Below are positions 36,165-44,417 of a DNA stretch of 64,000 nt, one piece after another. The stretch's first letter is position 1. Each line of letters starts with the position of its first letter. Location: assembly GCA_965267485.1 (NCBI GenBank), contig OZ254080.1, forward strand, positions 372,001-436,000, written 5' to 3'. The translations under genes and the position numbers were made by a program. The notes beneath the pieces were generated by a model. The model had not been told where the DNA came from. It did not search any database and saw only the letters and a list, made by a program, of their open reading frames with translations. The stretch is from JANQJA01 sp965267485 (lineage in GTDB: Bacteria > Pseudomonadota > Gammaproteobacteria > Pseudomonadales > Azotimanducaceae).

Positions 36165-37031
36165 ATGATCGAGAATCTGGAAACGCTGCTCGCGCTGTCA
36201 CGAACCGGCACAATGCTCGAGGCGAGCACCGAGCTCCGCGTATCGCAATCGGCGGTCAGCAAACGTATTGCCGTGCTTGAGCGCTACTACAATCGCAAGC
36301 TGATCCAGAAGAAGGGGCGCCGCGTCGAGCTGACGCAGCATGGCAAGCAGCTCGTCGACCGGGTGTCGCCGATCCTTTCCGAGTTGCGCGACATCTTTGT
36401 TGCGGAGGCCAGTCTCGCGAAAGGTGAGCTGGTTATCGGTGTGTCCGACGCCATCCTGTCCAGCTGGGGACCCAGGGTGTTCATTCAGGTGCAGGACGAG
36501 CTGCCCGAGGTGAGTTTCTCTTTTCACACGCACCGCACGCCCGTCGTGCTTGATCGCATCCGTTCCGGTGAATTCATGGTCGGCGTGTGTACGGGTTCCG
36601 ACTCCCTTGATACCGATCTGCAGTCCGAAGTGCTGATTCAGGAGCCGATGGTGATCATCCCCGCCGGCCAGGAAAAGCTGAAGCGTCCCGCCAGGAAGGA
36701 GCTTGGTGTGATCAGTATTGAGGATTACTCCGGTGCGTGGCGTTCGTTCCGGGATGAGGTCAAGCGGCTGCGCATCCGCCGTGAGGTTTCCCTCGAGTCA
36801 TTTTTCAGCGTGGGGCAGATGGCTATTGCCGGTTTTGGGCATGGTCTGGTGCCGATTGGTGTTGCCCGCACCCTGGGCGTCGACGAGTCCTGTCTTATCA
36901 ATCTCGGGCCCGAAGGACTCGCGCGTCCAGTCAGGTTTGTGGCGCGCAAGTCCACCTATGGATTACCGACGGTCGCGACATTCTACGAATCCCTGTCGGC
37001 GAAACTCCGCGGATTCGACTTCGGCGTCTAG
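36165..37031 (+). CDS. LysR-family transcriptional regulator
   Basis: The 288-residue product has the standard LysR N-terminal winged helix-turn-helix (residues ~1-60: Ser-Arg-Thr-Gly-Thr-Met-Leu-Glu-Ala-Ser, then Val-Ser-Gln-Ser-Ala-Val-Ser-Lys-Arg-Ile). A substrate-binding-like effector domain runs from ~90. The effector is unknown. It is transcribed away from the TauE/SafE gene, so regulation of that permease is possible. The intervening repeat array makes a simple shared promoter less likely. Confidence 0.92.
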   Translation: MIENLETLLALSRTGTMLEASTELRVSQSAVSKRIAVLERYYNRKLIQKKGRRVELTQHGKQLVDRVSPILSELRDIFVAEASLAKGELVIGVSDAILSSWGPRVFIQVQDELPEVSFSFHTHRTPVVLDRIRSGEFMVGVCTGSDSLDTDLQSEVLIQEPMVIIPAGQEKLKRPARKELGVISIEDYSGAWRSFRDEVKRLRIRREVSLESFFSVGQMAIAGFGHGLVPIGVARTLGVDESCLINLGPEGLARPVRFVARKSTYGLPTVATFYESLSAKLRGFDFGV

Positions 37032-37037
37032 GCGCCG

Positions 37038-38267
37038 CTACTTGTTGTTCTCTTCGTTCTGCGCGTCTTCAAGCGGTGTCAAAGACAGGTCGCCGAGGCC
37101 GCCGCTGTTTTTCTCTTCCTTCTTCTCGGCGGGTGCTGCCTTCGGCTCCGGCGCGGCAGCCTTTGGCTTTGGCGCCTGCGAATCCCCAGTGCTGTCCTTC
37201 TTGGAGTCGAGCGTGATACGCAGCCGCAGGTTGTTTTTTGAGTCGGCGTTCTTCAGCGCTTCATCAAGGGTGATCTTGCCCGCCTTGTAAAGCTTGAACA
37301 GCGCCATATCGAAAGTCTGCATACCCTGCTCGCCAGACTTTTCCATCAGTTCCTTCAGCGAGCCGACATCTCCCTTGGCGATAAGGTCAGCGGCGCGCGG
37401 TGTGCCAAGAAGAATCTCGATCGCGGCGGCGCGTTTGCCGTCGACGGTCGGAATCAGGCGCTGCGAGATGATGCCGCGCATGTTGAGCGACAGGTCAGCG
37501 AGAAGCTGCGCGTGGCGCTCTTCCGGGAAGAAGTTGATGATTCGGTCCATTGCCTGGTTGGCGTTGTTAGCGTGTAGTGTCGACAGACAGAGGTGGCCGG
37601 TTTCAGCGAATGCGAGCGCATGCTCCATCGTTTCCTGATGGCGAATCTCGCCGATGAGGATAACGTCCGGGGCTTGTCGCAGCGTATTGGCAAGCGCATC
37701 TTCCCAGCTGTGGGTATCGGCTTTCACCTCACGCTGATTGACGATGCAGCCTTTATGCGGGTGGGTGAACTCGACCGGGTCCTCGATCGTGATGATATGA
37801 CCCTTTGACTTCTGGTTGCGATAGTCGATGAGCGCGGCCATCGATGTGGACTTGCCGGAACCGGTACCGCCGACGAACAGGATCAGTCCCAGCTTCGACA
37901 TGATGAGCTTTGGCAGGACCGGAGGCAGACCAAGCTGGCGGTAGTCTGGTAATGAATCGCCGAGGCGACGAATGACCATCGAGACCTCGTTCCGCTGCCA
38001 GAAAATGTTGACCCGGTAACGTCCCAGCCCGGGGCGTGAGATAGCAAGGTTCATCTCGAGCGTTTCCCGAAATTCCTTTTGCTGCTCCGGGGTCATGATG
38101 CCGTCAGCGAGCTTTTCGATTTCACCCGGCTTCATGGGTTCGTCAGACAGCTGGTGCAGGGTGCCATAGAACTTGGCAGAGGGAGGAGCACCGGTACTGT
38201 AGTACAGGTCGGAGCCTTCTTTTTCGACGAGGATTTTCAGGCAATCTTCGAATTCTGTTTGTGCCAC
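37038..38267 (-). CDS. pilU: Type IV pilus retraction ATPase PilU
   Basis: With the GTG at 38267 the protein has 409 residues. Upstream codons up to 38396 come from the IS remnant. The Walker A motif is Gly-Gly-Thr-Gly-Ser-Gly-Lys-Ser-Thr (133-141). The Asp box is Thr-Ile-Glu-Asp-Pro-Val-Glu-Phe. The Walker B region is Val-Ile-Leu-Ile-Gly-Glu-Ile-Arg, and the His box region is Thr-Gly-His-Leu-Cys-Leu-Ser-Thr-Leu-His. The C-terminal block (Gly-Met-Gln-Thr-Phe-Asp, then Leu-Arg-Leu-Arg-Ile) favours PilU over PilT. An extra ~60-residue Ala/Pro/Lys/Glu-rich tail is unusual. No pilT is adjacent, and only 57 bp of native upstream sequence remain before the IS. Confidence 0.9.
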   Translation of the reverse strand: MAQTEFEDCLKILVEKEGSDLYYSTGAPPSAKFYGTLHQLSDEPMKPGEIEKLADGIMTPEQQKEFRETLEMNLAISRPGLGRYRVNIFWQRNEVSMVIRRLGDSLPDYRQLGLPPVLPKLIMSKLGLILFVGGTGSGKSTSMAALIDYRNQKSKGHIITIEDPVEFTHPHKGCIVNQREVKADTHSWEDALANTLRQAPDVILIGEIRHQETMEHALAFAETGHLCLSTLHANNANQAMDRIINFFPEERHAQLLADLSLNMRGIISQRLIPTVDGKRAAAIEILLGTPRAADLIAKGDVGSLKELMEKSGEQGMQTFDMALFKLYKAGKITLDEALKNADSKNNLRLRITLDSKKDSTGDSQAPKPKAAAPEPKAAPAEKKEEKNSGGLGDLSLTPLEDAQNEENNK

Positions 38268-38324
38268 GTGTCCGTCTCGCTCATTTCTGTGACGTAGAGA
38301 ATAATCGCAAAGGTGTCGTGTCGG

Positions 38325-39647
38325 CAGGGCAAACAACTGTCGGGTTATGTCGCTCGTGAGTTCGATGACTACCTGAAGTGTGGTCGCCTGGAACATGGGT
38401 TTCTACGAGTTCGCTGTGATACCTGCCATCATGAGAAGCTCGTGGCTTTCAGCTGTAAACGTCGTGGGTTCTGTCCATCCTGCGGAGCACGGCGGATGGT
38501 AGACAGTGCTGCACACCTGGTCGATGAGGTCCTGCCCAAACGGCCAATACGGCAATGGGTGCTTAGTGTTCCTTATCCGCTACGCTATCTTTTTGCGGCC
38601 AACCCGAAGGTCATGAGCCAGGTGCTCACAATCGTACATCGCGTCATTAGTACGTTCTTGATCAAGCGTGCCCGCATGACGGTCAAGTCAGGTGCGCAGA
38701 GCGGTGCGGTTACGCTGATTCAACGGTTTGGCTCCGCACTAAATCTAAATCCTCACTTCCATATGCTTTACCTGAACGGCGTCTACGATGCCAAGGGTTA
38801 CTTCTGGCCCGTCAAACCGCCTACTTGTGATGACCTGGATGTGATTGCCCACACGATTGCCATCCGCGTTTCACGGTTTCTGGAGAAAGCGGGCTACCTG
38901 GTCCGCGATGCGGAGTCCGAGTATCTGGATCTGATGCAGGACGAGGAAGATGCTATGGGTGCGATCGTGGGTGCGTCTATTACCTATCGCCTGGCATTCG
39001 GTCCCAATGCTGGCCGGAAAGCGCTAACGTTACAGACAGTTCCTGTCAAAACCGAACAGAGAAGGGGCGACGACCTGGTAGCCAAACAAGCTGGCTTTTC
39101 TCTGCATGCTGGTATCGCCTGCAAGTCTAATCAGCGCAAGAAGCTTGAGCGCTTGTGCCGGTACATTACGCGGCCAGCTATTGCGGAGAAGCGGCTTTCC
39201 CTTGCCAACAACGGCAACGTCGTCATCGCGTTGAAGACGCCCTACGATGATGGCACCACTCATGTGGTACTCAGCCCCACGGAATTCATGGGGCGTCTGG
39301 CGGCGTTGGTACCCAGACCACGGGTGAATCTAACAAGATTCCATGGGGTGTTCTCGCCCAACAGTAAACTGCGTGAATATGTTGTTCCTCAGAAACCTGT
39401 CGAAGAACCAGAGAACCCGAAACCGAAGGCCTATACGATGACCTGGGCGCAGCGGCTCAAGCGGGTGTTTTTCATAGATATTGAGAAATGTGAAAAGTGC
39501 GGTGGGCCAGTTCGAATCATCGCATCGATTGAAGATCCAGATGTTATTCAGAAGATCCTGAAGCACCTGGGAATGGATCAGCCAGTAGATCCACAGAACC
39601 GCTCACCACCAGCAGACCTGACCGACCAACAAACGACGCTATTCTGA
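38325..39647 (+). pseudogene. IS91-family transposase (type B, copy 2), N-terminally truncated
   Basis: The open frame starts at 38313 outside the element; native sequence begins at residue 46 of the full protein. The zinc domain, HFH motif, RYITRP motif and C-terminus are all retained, so only the first 45 residues are lost. Expression would need a start provided by flanking DNA. Probably inactive, but its intact right end could be used in trans by the type B copy at 28 kb. Confidence 0.85.
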
Positions 39648-39845
39648 ATTCCAGCCCATCGACTGCACGGTCGGTGACTGTCGTGATCGGCCAAGATTTG
39701 GATTCTAGAGACACATCGCTGAATTTCTGATGCCCAACCCATTTACTCGTGGATGAAGTCTCGAAAAGAGGGGATTACGGGCATCTCGCACGGATGACGA
39801 TACTTTTCTGAATGTTGAAAAAAGGTGTTTATTCTTACTAACCGC
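38325..39845 (+). mobile_element. IS91-family element, type B, copy 2 (5'-truncated)
   Basis: Bases 38325-39845 match 28229-29749 at a constant offset of 10,096; I saw no differences. The left ~230 bp of the element, including the transposase start and left end, are missing, and the break abuts pilU upstream DNA. The right end is intact. Confidence 0.9.
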
Positions 39846-39978
39846 AACGTGAGCCCTCTGAGGCGAATGCCGATTGCACCAGAGTTGCGGCAGATCATTG
39901 AAGCGGCACGTGTGGGCAAATGATGCAACGGTGCGGCTTTGACGTTCGGCCATGGGAACAACTGGAGAATAAGCGGCG

Positions 39979-40859
39979 ATGACTGACAAACCTGAGCAGC
40001 CCCCGTTAGATGCGAGGGGCGAAAGCGACGATGATCTGAAAACTTGCGGTTTTGTCAGCGAGTATCGAGTACTGAAGATGGACTGTCCTTCGGAAGAGAA
40101 CATGATCCGAATGGCGCTCGACGGCATTGAACCTCGCGTCCTGCTGGCGTTCGATACGCCGAATCGCAAGGTCCGCGTTTTTCATGGCGACAATGCAACC
40201 ACGTTCGAGGAGCGTATGAATTCGTTGGGCTGGGCGCCAGTCTGGTAGCAACCACTCGGGCGGCGTATGAGGATCTTGCCCGGGTAGGTGAAGAATCCGA
40301 AGCAACGGCCCAGATGGAGGCCAGCGTCCTGAAGTGGCTGCTGGCGATCAATGGCGTGATGTTCGTGGTTGAGCTGACGGTGGGATGGCTGGCGCAATCG
40401 ACAGGGCTCATTGCTGACTCGCTGGATATGTTCGCCGATGCTGCGGTCTATGGCGTCGCACTCTATGCGGTGACGCGAAGCCTTCGCACCAAACTGCGGG
40501 CCGCACACCTGGCCGGCTGGTTACAGCTGGTGCTGGCAATAGGCGTTCTGACTGAGGTCGGACGGCGATTCGTATTCGGTAGCGAGCCGGTATCCACCCT
40601 GATGATGGGGTTTGGACTGCTGGCTCTGGCCGCTAACGCGTGGTGTCTTATTTTGATTGCAAGGAACCGGCACGGCGGTGCACATATGAAAGCAAGCTTC
40701 ATTTTCTCGGCAAATGATGTGATTGCCAACACTGGCGTCATTCTGGCCGGTGTATTGGTAGCGTGGACCGGGTCACGGTATCCCGATCTGGTGATCGGTT
40801 TAGTCATTGGTGTGATCGTACTGAACGGTGCCCGGCGAATTTTGCAGCTGAAACACTAG
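39979..40859 (+). pseudogene. HMA-CDF-like cation transporter gene, frameshifted
   Basis: A close paralogue of the intact gene at 44418-45302. Aligning the two shows one base missing near 40228 (GTTGGG-CTGGGCGCC versus CTGGGACTGGGCGCC). This splits it into an 89-residue N-terminal frame (39979-40248) and a 181-residue membrane frame (40314-40859). The N-terminal part contains Lys-Met-Asp-Cys-Pro-Ser-Glu-Glu and the membrane part Ala-Asp-Ser-Leu-Asp-Met-Phe-Ala-Asp. It starts about 130 bp after the IS91 right end. Between them, a short frame ending in Pro-Glu-Leu-Arg-Gln-Ile-Ile-Glu-Ala-Ala-Arg (39846-39923) may be the tail of another cut gene. Confidence 0.8.
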
Positions 40860-40882
40860 GGAGTCGACTCGCGGGAGGCAAG

Positions 40883-41563
40883 ATGAAACTGGCAGAGGTC
40901 AGAAAAAACTACGATGCGGTCTCTGCATACTACGATCTAGCAACCGACCTGATTTTCCATAGATTGTTGGGCCTCTATGATTGGCGGAAGCGGGCGATTG
41001 ATCGATTGCAGCTGCGCGCCGGCGATACGGTGTTGGACATCGGCTGCGGAACCGGCAATAACTTCGAATTGATTCAACAGGCGGTTGGGTCTTCGGGCAG
41101 GATCATCGGCGTTGACTACTCGCCGGGGATGCTGAAACGCGCACGCCGTCGATGTGAAAACGCGGGATGGACCAACGTGGTCCTGTTACAGGACGATGTA
41201 GCTCAACTCGATCAGGTTTCGCAGGATGTCGATGCCTGTGTTTCCATTTGGTGTCTTGGCATCGTTCACGACCTTCCGGCTGCGCTCCGCCGCATGATTA
41301 CGCTGACAAGGTCAGGTGGCCGAATCTCTATTCTTGATTTTGATCGGGCGGTACCAGCCGATGGACCGCTGCGTTATCTGTTTCCCCTTTATCGCTGGCT
41401 GTTAATCAAGTCGGAAATTGACGCTCCCGAAGATATGAATAGTGATCGCCTGCAGCGCCGCTGGAATGAAGGGCGCTGCATTCTCAACGAGCACTTGGTG
41501 GCAGCGGAGGAAGAACGCTACCTGTGGGACGGCGGGTTGCTAATCTCTGGCGCCGTCAGATGA
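40883..41563 (+). CDS. SAM-dependent class I methyltransferase (UbiE-like)
   Basis: A 226-residue protein starting at ATG 40883, with a GGGAGG site 5 bases upstream. A longer frame back to 40763 overlaps the transporter and is rejected. Motif I is Val-Leu-Asp-Ile-Gly-Cys-Gly-Thr-Gly-Asn-Asn. It is followed by Ile-Ile-Gly-Val-Asp-Tyr-Ser-Pro-Gly-Met-Leu and a Gly-Gly-Arg-Ile-Ser-Ile-Leu-Asp-Phe strand, as in ubiquinone/menaquinone-type methyltransferases. The substrate is unknown. A second, only distantly similar methyltransferase lies beside the first CBA operon (53817-54503). Metal or metalloid methylation is a speculation, as no thiol-rich site typical of ArsM is visible. Confidence 0.82.
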   Translation: MKLAEVRKNYDAVSAYYDLATDLIFHRLLGLYDWRKRAIDRLQLRAGDTVLDIGCGTGNNFELIQQAVGSSGRIIGVDYSPGMLKRARRRCENAGWTNVVLLQDDVAQLDQVSQDVDACVSIWCLGIVHDLPAALRRMITLTRSGGRISILDFDRAVPADGPLRYLFPLYRWLLIKSEIDAPEDMNSDRLQRRWNEGRCILNEHLVAAEEERYLWDGGLLISGAVR

Positions 41564-41671
41564 TGATCGCGGGCTCCCATGGCCATAGAGCTGTGCGTCT
41601 CGAGGTGCCCTGTCTATGTGCTCGAACTCAAGGCTGGAATGCCGGATGTCGAAGCGCTCTCGCAACTGCTC

Positions 41672-42148
41672 CTTGATGCGGGACTTGGCTGCTTCCATGT
41701 GGGTCCATGCCTCTGGTTGTTGTGGTGGCTGGACTTCAAGCTGAGCGTTGCCGTCTGGGTGGGCATGATCGCCGTGGCGGGGTTGGCTGTGGAACTGGGT
41801 CTGCTGATGATGGCCTATCTGGATATCGCATGGCGTGATCGCGAACTAGAGCGTCGGCTCAATACCGGCGGGGACCTGGCGGAAGTCATCCAGAGCGGTG
41901 CCGGACAGCGCATTCGACCCATGTTGATGACGGGGCTGGCACTCTTTATGGGGTTGGTCCCGATTCTGTTGTCCAGTGGTACCGGCGCCGATGTGATGCA
42001 GCGTATCGCCGCACCCATGGTAGGCGGGGTGATTTCAGCCTTGCTGATGGTGTTGGTAGTGTACCCCGCAATCTTCATGTTCTGGCGCGGCCGCGGGTTG
42101 CCCGGGGGCGCACCAACGCCGCCGCGGGAGAATGGTGATGATGAATAG
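41672..42148 (+). pseudogene. Heavy-metal RND efflux pump (CusA/CzcA-like), C-terminal fragment
   Basis: The frame starts at 41579, but resemblance begins near 41700. Val-Ala-Val-Trp-Val-Gly-Met-Ile-Ala-Val-Ala-Gly-Leu-Ala matches the transmembrane helix 10 region of HME-RND pumps. It is followed by Arg-Pro-Met-Leu-Met-Thr-Gly-Leu-Ala and Pro-Met-Val-Gly-Gly-Val-Ile-Ser-Ala-Leu-Leu, then a polar C-terminal tail. About 140 of over 1000 residues remain. It is followed by copper-associated small genes, so a cus-type operon probably stood here and was largely deleted. Confidence 0.78.
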
Positions 42149-42188
42149 CTGCTCTCCCACTCATTTGATTAGTCTTTGGAGATGAACC

Positions 42189-42425
42189 ATGAAAATTCTG
42201 GTGCCTACTTTTTTACTGATAATACTCACATCGTTGACCCACACCGCGCTGGCGGCTGAGCAGGCGTCGCACGGCATGATGCAAGGATGCGGCATGATGG
42301 GGGGTGGCTCTATGCTGGCCGGTATGGCCTTGATGGTGTTGCTGTTCATTGCCTTGATTCTGGCGATCCTGTCGCTGGGCAAATACCTGTTCTTCAACAA
42401 TTCCCGGGAAGGAGATCGTTCATGA
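42189..42425 (+). CDS. Small secreted or membrane protein, His/Met-rich
   Basis: The 78-residue product starts with a signal peptide (Met-Lys-Ile-Leu-Val-Pro..., cleavage likely after Ala-Leu-Ala-Ala). A Met/Gly-rich patch follows (Gly-Met-Met-Gln-Gly-Cys-Gly-Met-Met-Gly-Gly-Gly), then a single transmembrane helix. Methionine- and histidine-containing patches like this can bind Cu(I). It lies directly between an RND-pump fragment and a DUF411 gene, with which it overlaps by ATGA, so a role in copper handling is inferred. I know no named family for it. Confidence 0.7.
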   Translation: MKILVPTFLLIILTSLTHTALAAEQASHGMMQGCGMMGGGSMLAGMALMVLLFIALILAILSLGKYLFFNNSREGDRS

Positions 42426-42904
42426 ATACCTTGCTCTATCAAAAACGGCCGTATCACAAACGCGGCGGCACAGCGATCATGACCGCGTCACTGCTTCTGG
42501 TCATGGCATTCGCGAGTTTGTCTGCGAGGGCAGCGGAGGCTATTGAAGCAACGCTGTACAAGAACCCGGGTTGCTTGTGTTGCGACGAGTACGCGGCCTA
42601 TCTGCGCCCGCATGGATTTGACGTCACAGTTATCGCTCGTGACGATCTGTCGGAGGTCAAGCGTGAACACGCGATCCCGCCTCGCTTGCAAGGGTGCCAT
42701 ACCCTGTTGGTGGATGGGTACGCTGTCGAAGGCCACGTTCCGGTGACGGCGATCAACAAGCTGCTGCGTGAGCGTCCCGATATCCGGGGTATATCGTTGC
42801 CGGGAATGCCGGCAGGGTCACCGGGTATGGGCGGGCGGAAACAGGCGCCCTTTGTGGTGTATTCGATCGCGGATGACGAAACATCGGTCTTCGTTGCTGA
42901 TTGA
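42422..42904 (+). CDS. DUF411 family periplasmic protein
   Basis: A 160-residue protein with an N-terminal signal segment (residues ~15-38). The DUF411 core contains Tyr-Lys-Asn-Pro-Gly-Cys-Leu-Cys-Cys-Asp-Glu-Tyr, then His-Gly-Phe-Asp-Val. Later come Gly-Cys-His-Thr-Leu and Val-Glu-Gly-His-Val-Pro, the usual conserved blocks. DUF411 proteins occur in copper and mercury resistance clusters and are thought to bind metal. The start at ATG 42422 overlaps the previous stop (ATGA). The 147 bp that follow, to 43051, hold no gene. Confidence 0.88.
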   Translation: MNTLLYQKRPYHKRGGTAIMTASLLLVMAFASLSARAAEAIEATLYKNPGCLCCDEYAAYLRPHGFDVTVIARDDLSEVKREHAIPPRLQGCHTLLVDGYAVEGHVPVTAINKLLRERPDIRGISLPGMPAGSPGMGGRKQAPFVVYSIADDETSVFVAD

Positions 42905-43051
42905 TTCGGTGTCTGTGATCAGCAACGCGTTGCGATTGCAGCGCACGGACCTCTAGCGATGGCAGCAGTTTGGACCGAATCGTCGTTTCGCATCGGTCGG
43001 TTCGGCGCTCTGCGCTAGAGCACAAGGGCAAGACCAAGGGAGGCCTGACCT

Positions 43052-43903
43052 ATGAAAATCCAACCATTTTTCCATGAGGAAACATCGACGCTGTCCTATG
43101 TTGTGCATGATGACAAGACAGCGGTGGTCATTGATCCCGTACGTGACTACGACGCTGCCAGTGTTCGCACGTCCTGGGCGTCATGCACTGAGATTGCGAA
43201 CTATATTCGAAGGCTGGAACTCAATGTGCCATACGTGGTCGATACGCACGCACATGCAGACCATATGACGGGGCTGCCTTTCTTCAAAGAGCACTTTTCC
43301 TCGGCGACAGTCACGGGGGCGCGGACCGGGAAGGTTCAAGCTCACTTTCGGGATGTGTATAACCTGAGTCCTGATTTTCCCGTAGACGGGAGCCAGTTCG
43401 ACGTTTTGATCGACGAGGGCGAGCGTTTGGAGTTCGGTTCACTGACGCTCGAAGCGATTCACACGCCCGGACATACACCCGCACATATGTCGTGGAAGAT
43501 TGGTGATGTAGTCTTTGTCGGTGACACGCTGTTCATGCCGGACTTTGGTAGTGCACGTTGTGACTTCCCCGGAGGGTCGGCAGCTGACTTGTTCGACTCT
43601 ATTCAAAGGATCTATTCGATGCCCGATGATACGCGGCTGTTCATGTGCCACGACTATCGACCAGGAGGGCGGGAGCTCAGATACGAAACGACAGTCGCGG
43701 AACAAAAGCGGTGTAACGTTCAAATCAACCAGAACACTTCCAAAGACGAGTACGTTGCGTTCCGCAAGGAGAAAGACGCCACACTGCCGGCGCCGAAGTT
43801 GGTCATGCCAGCGTTGCAGGTGAATATTCAAGCAGGGGAGCTGCCGCAAGTTGAGGACAACGGCCGCGCTTATCTTCGACTGCCACTTGACTATCTTGGT
43901 TAG
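43052..43903 (+). CDS. MBL-fold metallo-hydrolase (persulfide dioxygenase/glyoxalase II-like)
   Basis: A 283-residue metallo-beta-lactamase-fold protein. The metal motif is Thr-His66-Ala-His68-Ala-Asp70-His71. A further metal-ligand His lies in Thr-Pro-Gly-His-Thr-Pro, an Asp in Val-Gly-Asp-Thr-Leu, and a terminal His in Met-Cys-His-Asp-Tyr. The Phe-Phe-His-Glu-Glu-Thr-Ser-Thr-Leu-Ser-Tyr start and this spacing resemble ETHE1/BlhA-like enzymes acting on glutathione persulfide. The exact substrate is unproven. A GGGAGG site precedes the ATG. It is convergent with the MerR-family gene, overlapping by 4 bp. Confidence 0.85.
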   Translation: MKIQPFFHEETSTLSYVVHDDKTAVVIDPVRDYDAASVRTSWASCTEIANYIRRLELNVPYVVDTHAHADHMTGLPFFKEHFSSATVTGARTGKVQAHFRDVYNLSPDFPVDGSQFDVLIDEGERLEFGSLTLEAIHTPGHTPAHMSWKIGDVVFVGDTLFMPDFGSARCDFPGGSAADLFDSIQRIYSMPDDTRLFMCHDYRPGGRELRYETTVAEQKRCNVQINQNTSKDEYVAFRKEKDATLPAPKLVMPALQVNIQAGELPQVEDNGRAYLRLPLDYLG

Positions 43904-44313
43904 GATTTTTTCGCCGGCTTGTCGCTGGTGTGTAGCTTGTGCAAGATTCCGCATCGTTCGACAGTCTGGTTGCGCCCGCAGCGTTGACTCAAAGCCACGA
44001 GTTGCTCTCTGAGGTGCTGGAGTTCCGCGAGGCGCTGCTCCACTCGCTGAATATGCGTCTCCATTATTTGGCAGACTTCACTGCAATCACGATCGGGTGA
44101 GCTGTTGAGTGCCAGCAACTCTCGTATTTCCCTCACCGAGAGATCGAGGCTGCGGCACTGCTTGATAAACCTCAATCGGGAAAGCGCGGTGTTGTCGTAC
44201 AGACGAAAATTTCCCTCGCTCCGCTGGGCCGGCTCAAGCAAACCTTCCTTCTCGTAGAACCGTATCGTCTGTACCGAACATCCCGACTTTGACGCCAGTG
44301 TTCCGATCTTCAT
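43900..44313 (-). CDS. cadR: MerR-family Cd(II)/Pb(II)-responsive regulator (CadR/PbrR type)
   Basis: A 137-residue MerR-family protein. The N-terminal winged helix is Ile-Gly-Thr-Leu-Ala-Ser-Lys-Ser-Gly-Cys-Ser-Val-Gln-Thr-Ile-Arg-Phe-Tyr-Glu. A long dimerisation helix and a metal-binding C-terminus follow. Cys77 and Cys112 match the positions of the known CadR/PbrR metal cysteines; Cys121 would be the third ligand. Cys81 and Cys53 are also present. It reads divergently from the cation transporter at 44418 and faces a promoter with an over-long spacer (44332-44362). It very likely activates that transporter on metal binding. Confidence 0.88.
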   Translation of the reverse strand: MKIGTLASKSGCSVQTIRFYEKEGLLEPAQRSEGNFRLYDNTALSRLRFIKQCRSLDLSVREIRELLALNSSPDRDCSEVCQIMETHIQRVEQRLAELQHLREQLVALSQRCGRNQTVERCGILHKLHTSDKPAKKS

Positions 44314-44331
44314 GAAATCCCTTCTACTCTG

Positions 44332-44362
44332 TTGACTCTATAGTTGGTATAGATCTTAAACT
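44332..44362 (+). promoter_or_regulatory. MerR-type promoter and operator
   Basis: A -35 box TTGACT (44332-44337) is followed by a 19-base spacer and a TAAACT -10-like box (44357-44362). A perfect dyad TCTATA-GTTGG-TATAGA (44337-44353) sits in the spacer. An over-long spacer with a central dyad is the signature of MerR-family activation. It lies between cadR and the transporter, reading toward the transporter. Confidence 0.7.
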
Positions 44363-44417
44363 CAATTAACTAGCCGATAAAGCAGAAATCAGCACGTTAA
44401 CCGGAGAATGAGCGGCA

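Noticed and set aside
38268..38396. N-terminal extension of PilU
   Set aside because: Those codons lie partly in the truncated IS91 copy, and the GTG at 38267 gives a normal PilU start.
28000..39845. Calling the 28-40 kb block a true composite transposon
   Set aside because: IS91 elements do not form classical composite transposons by paired inverted ends, and the second copy lacks its left end. Only recombination or one-ended mobilisation is proposed.
39979..40859. Programmed frameshifting in the first transporter copy
   Set aside because: No slippery heptamer or downstream structure is apparent at the break, and the paralogue is a single continuous frame, so a deletion mutation or a sequencing error is simpler.
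40763..40882. Upstream extension of the methyltransferase frame
   Set aside because: It overlaps the transporter coding sequence; ATG 40883 has a good ribosome site and matches the family N-terminus.
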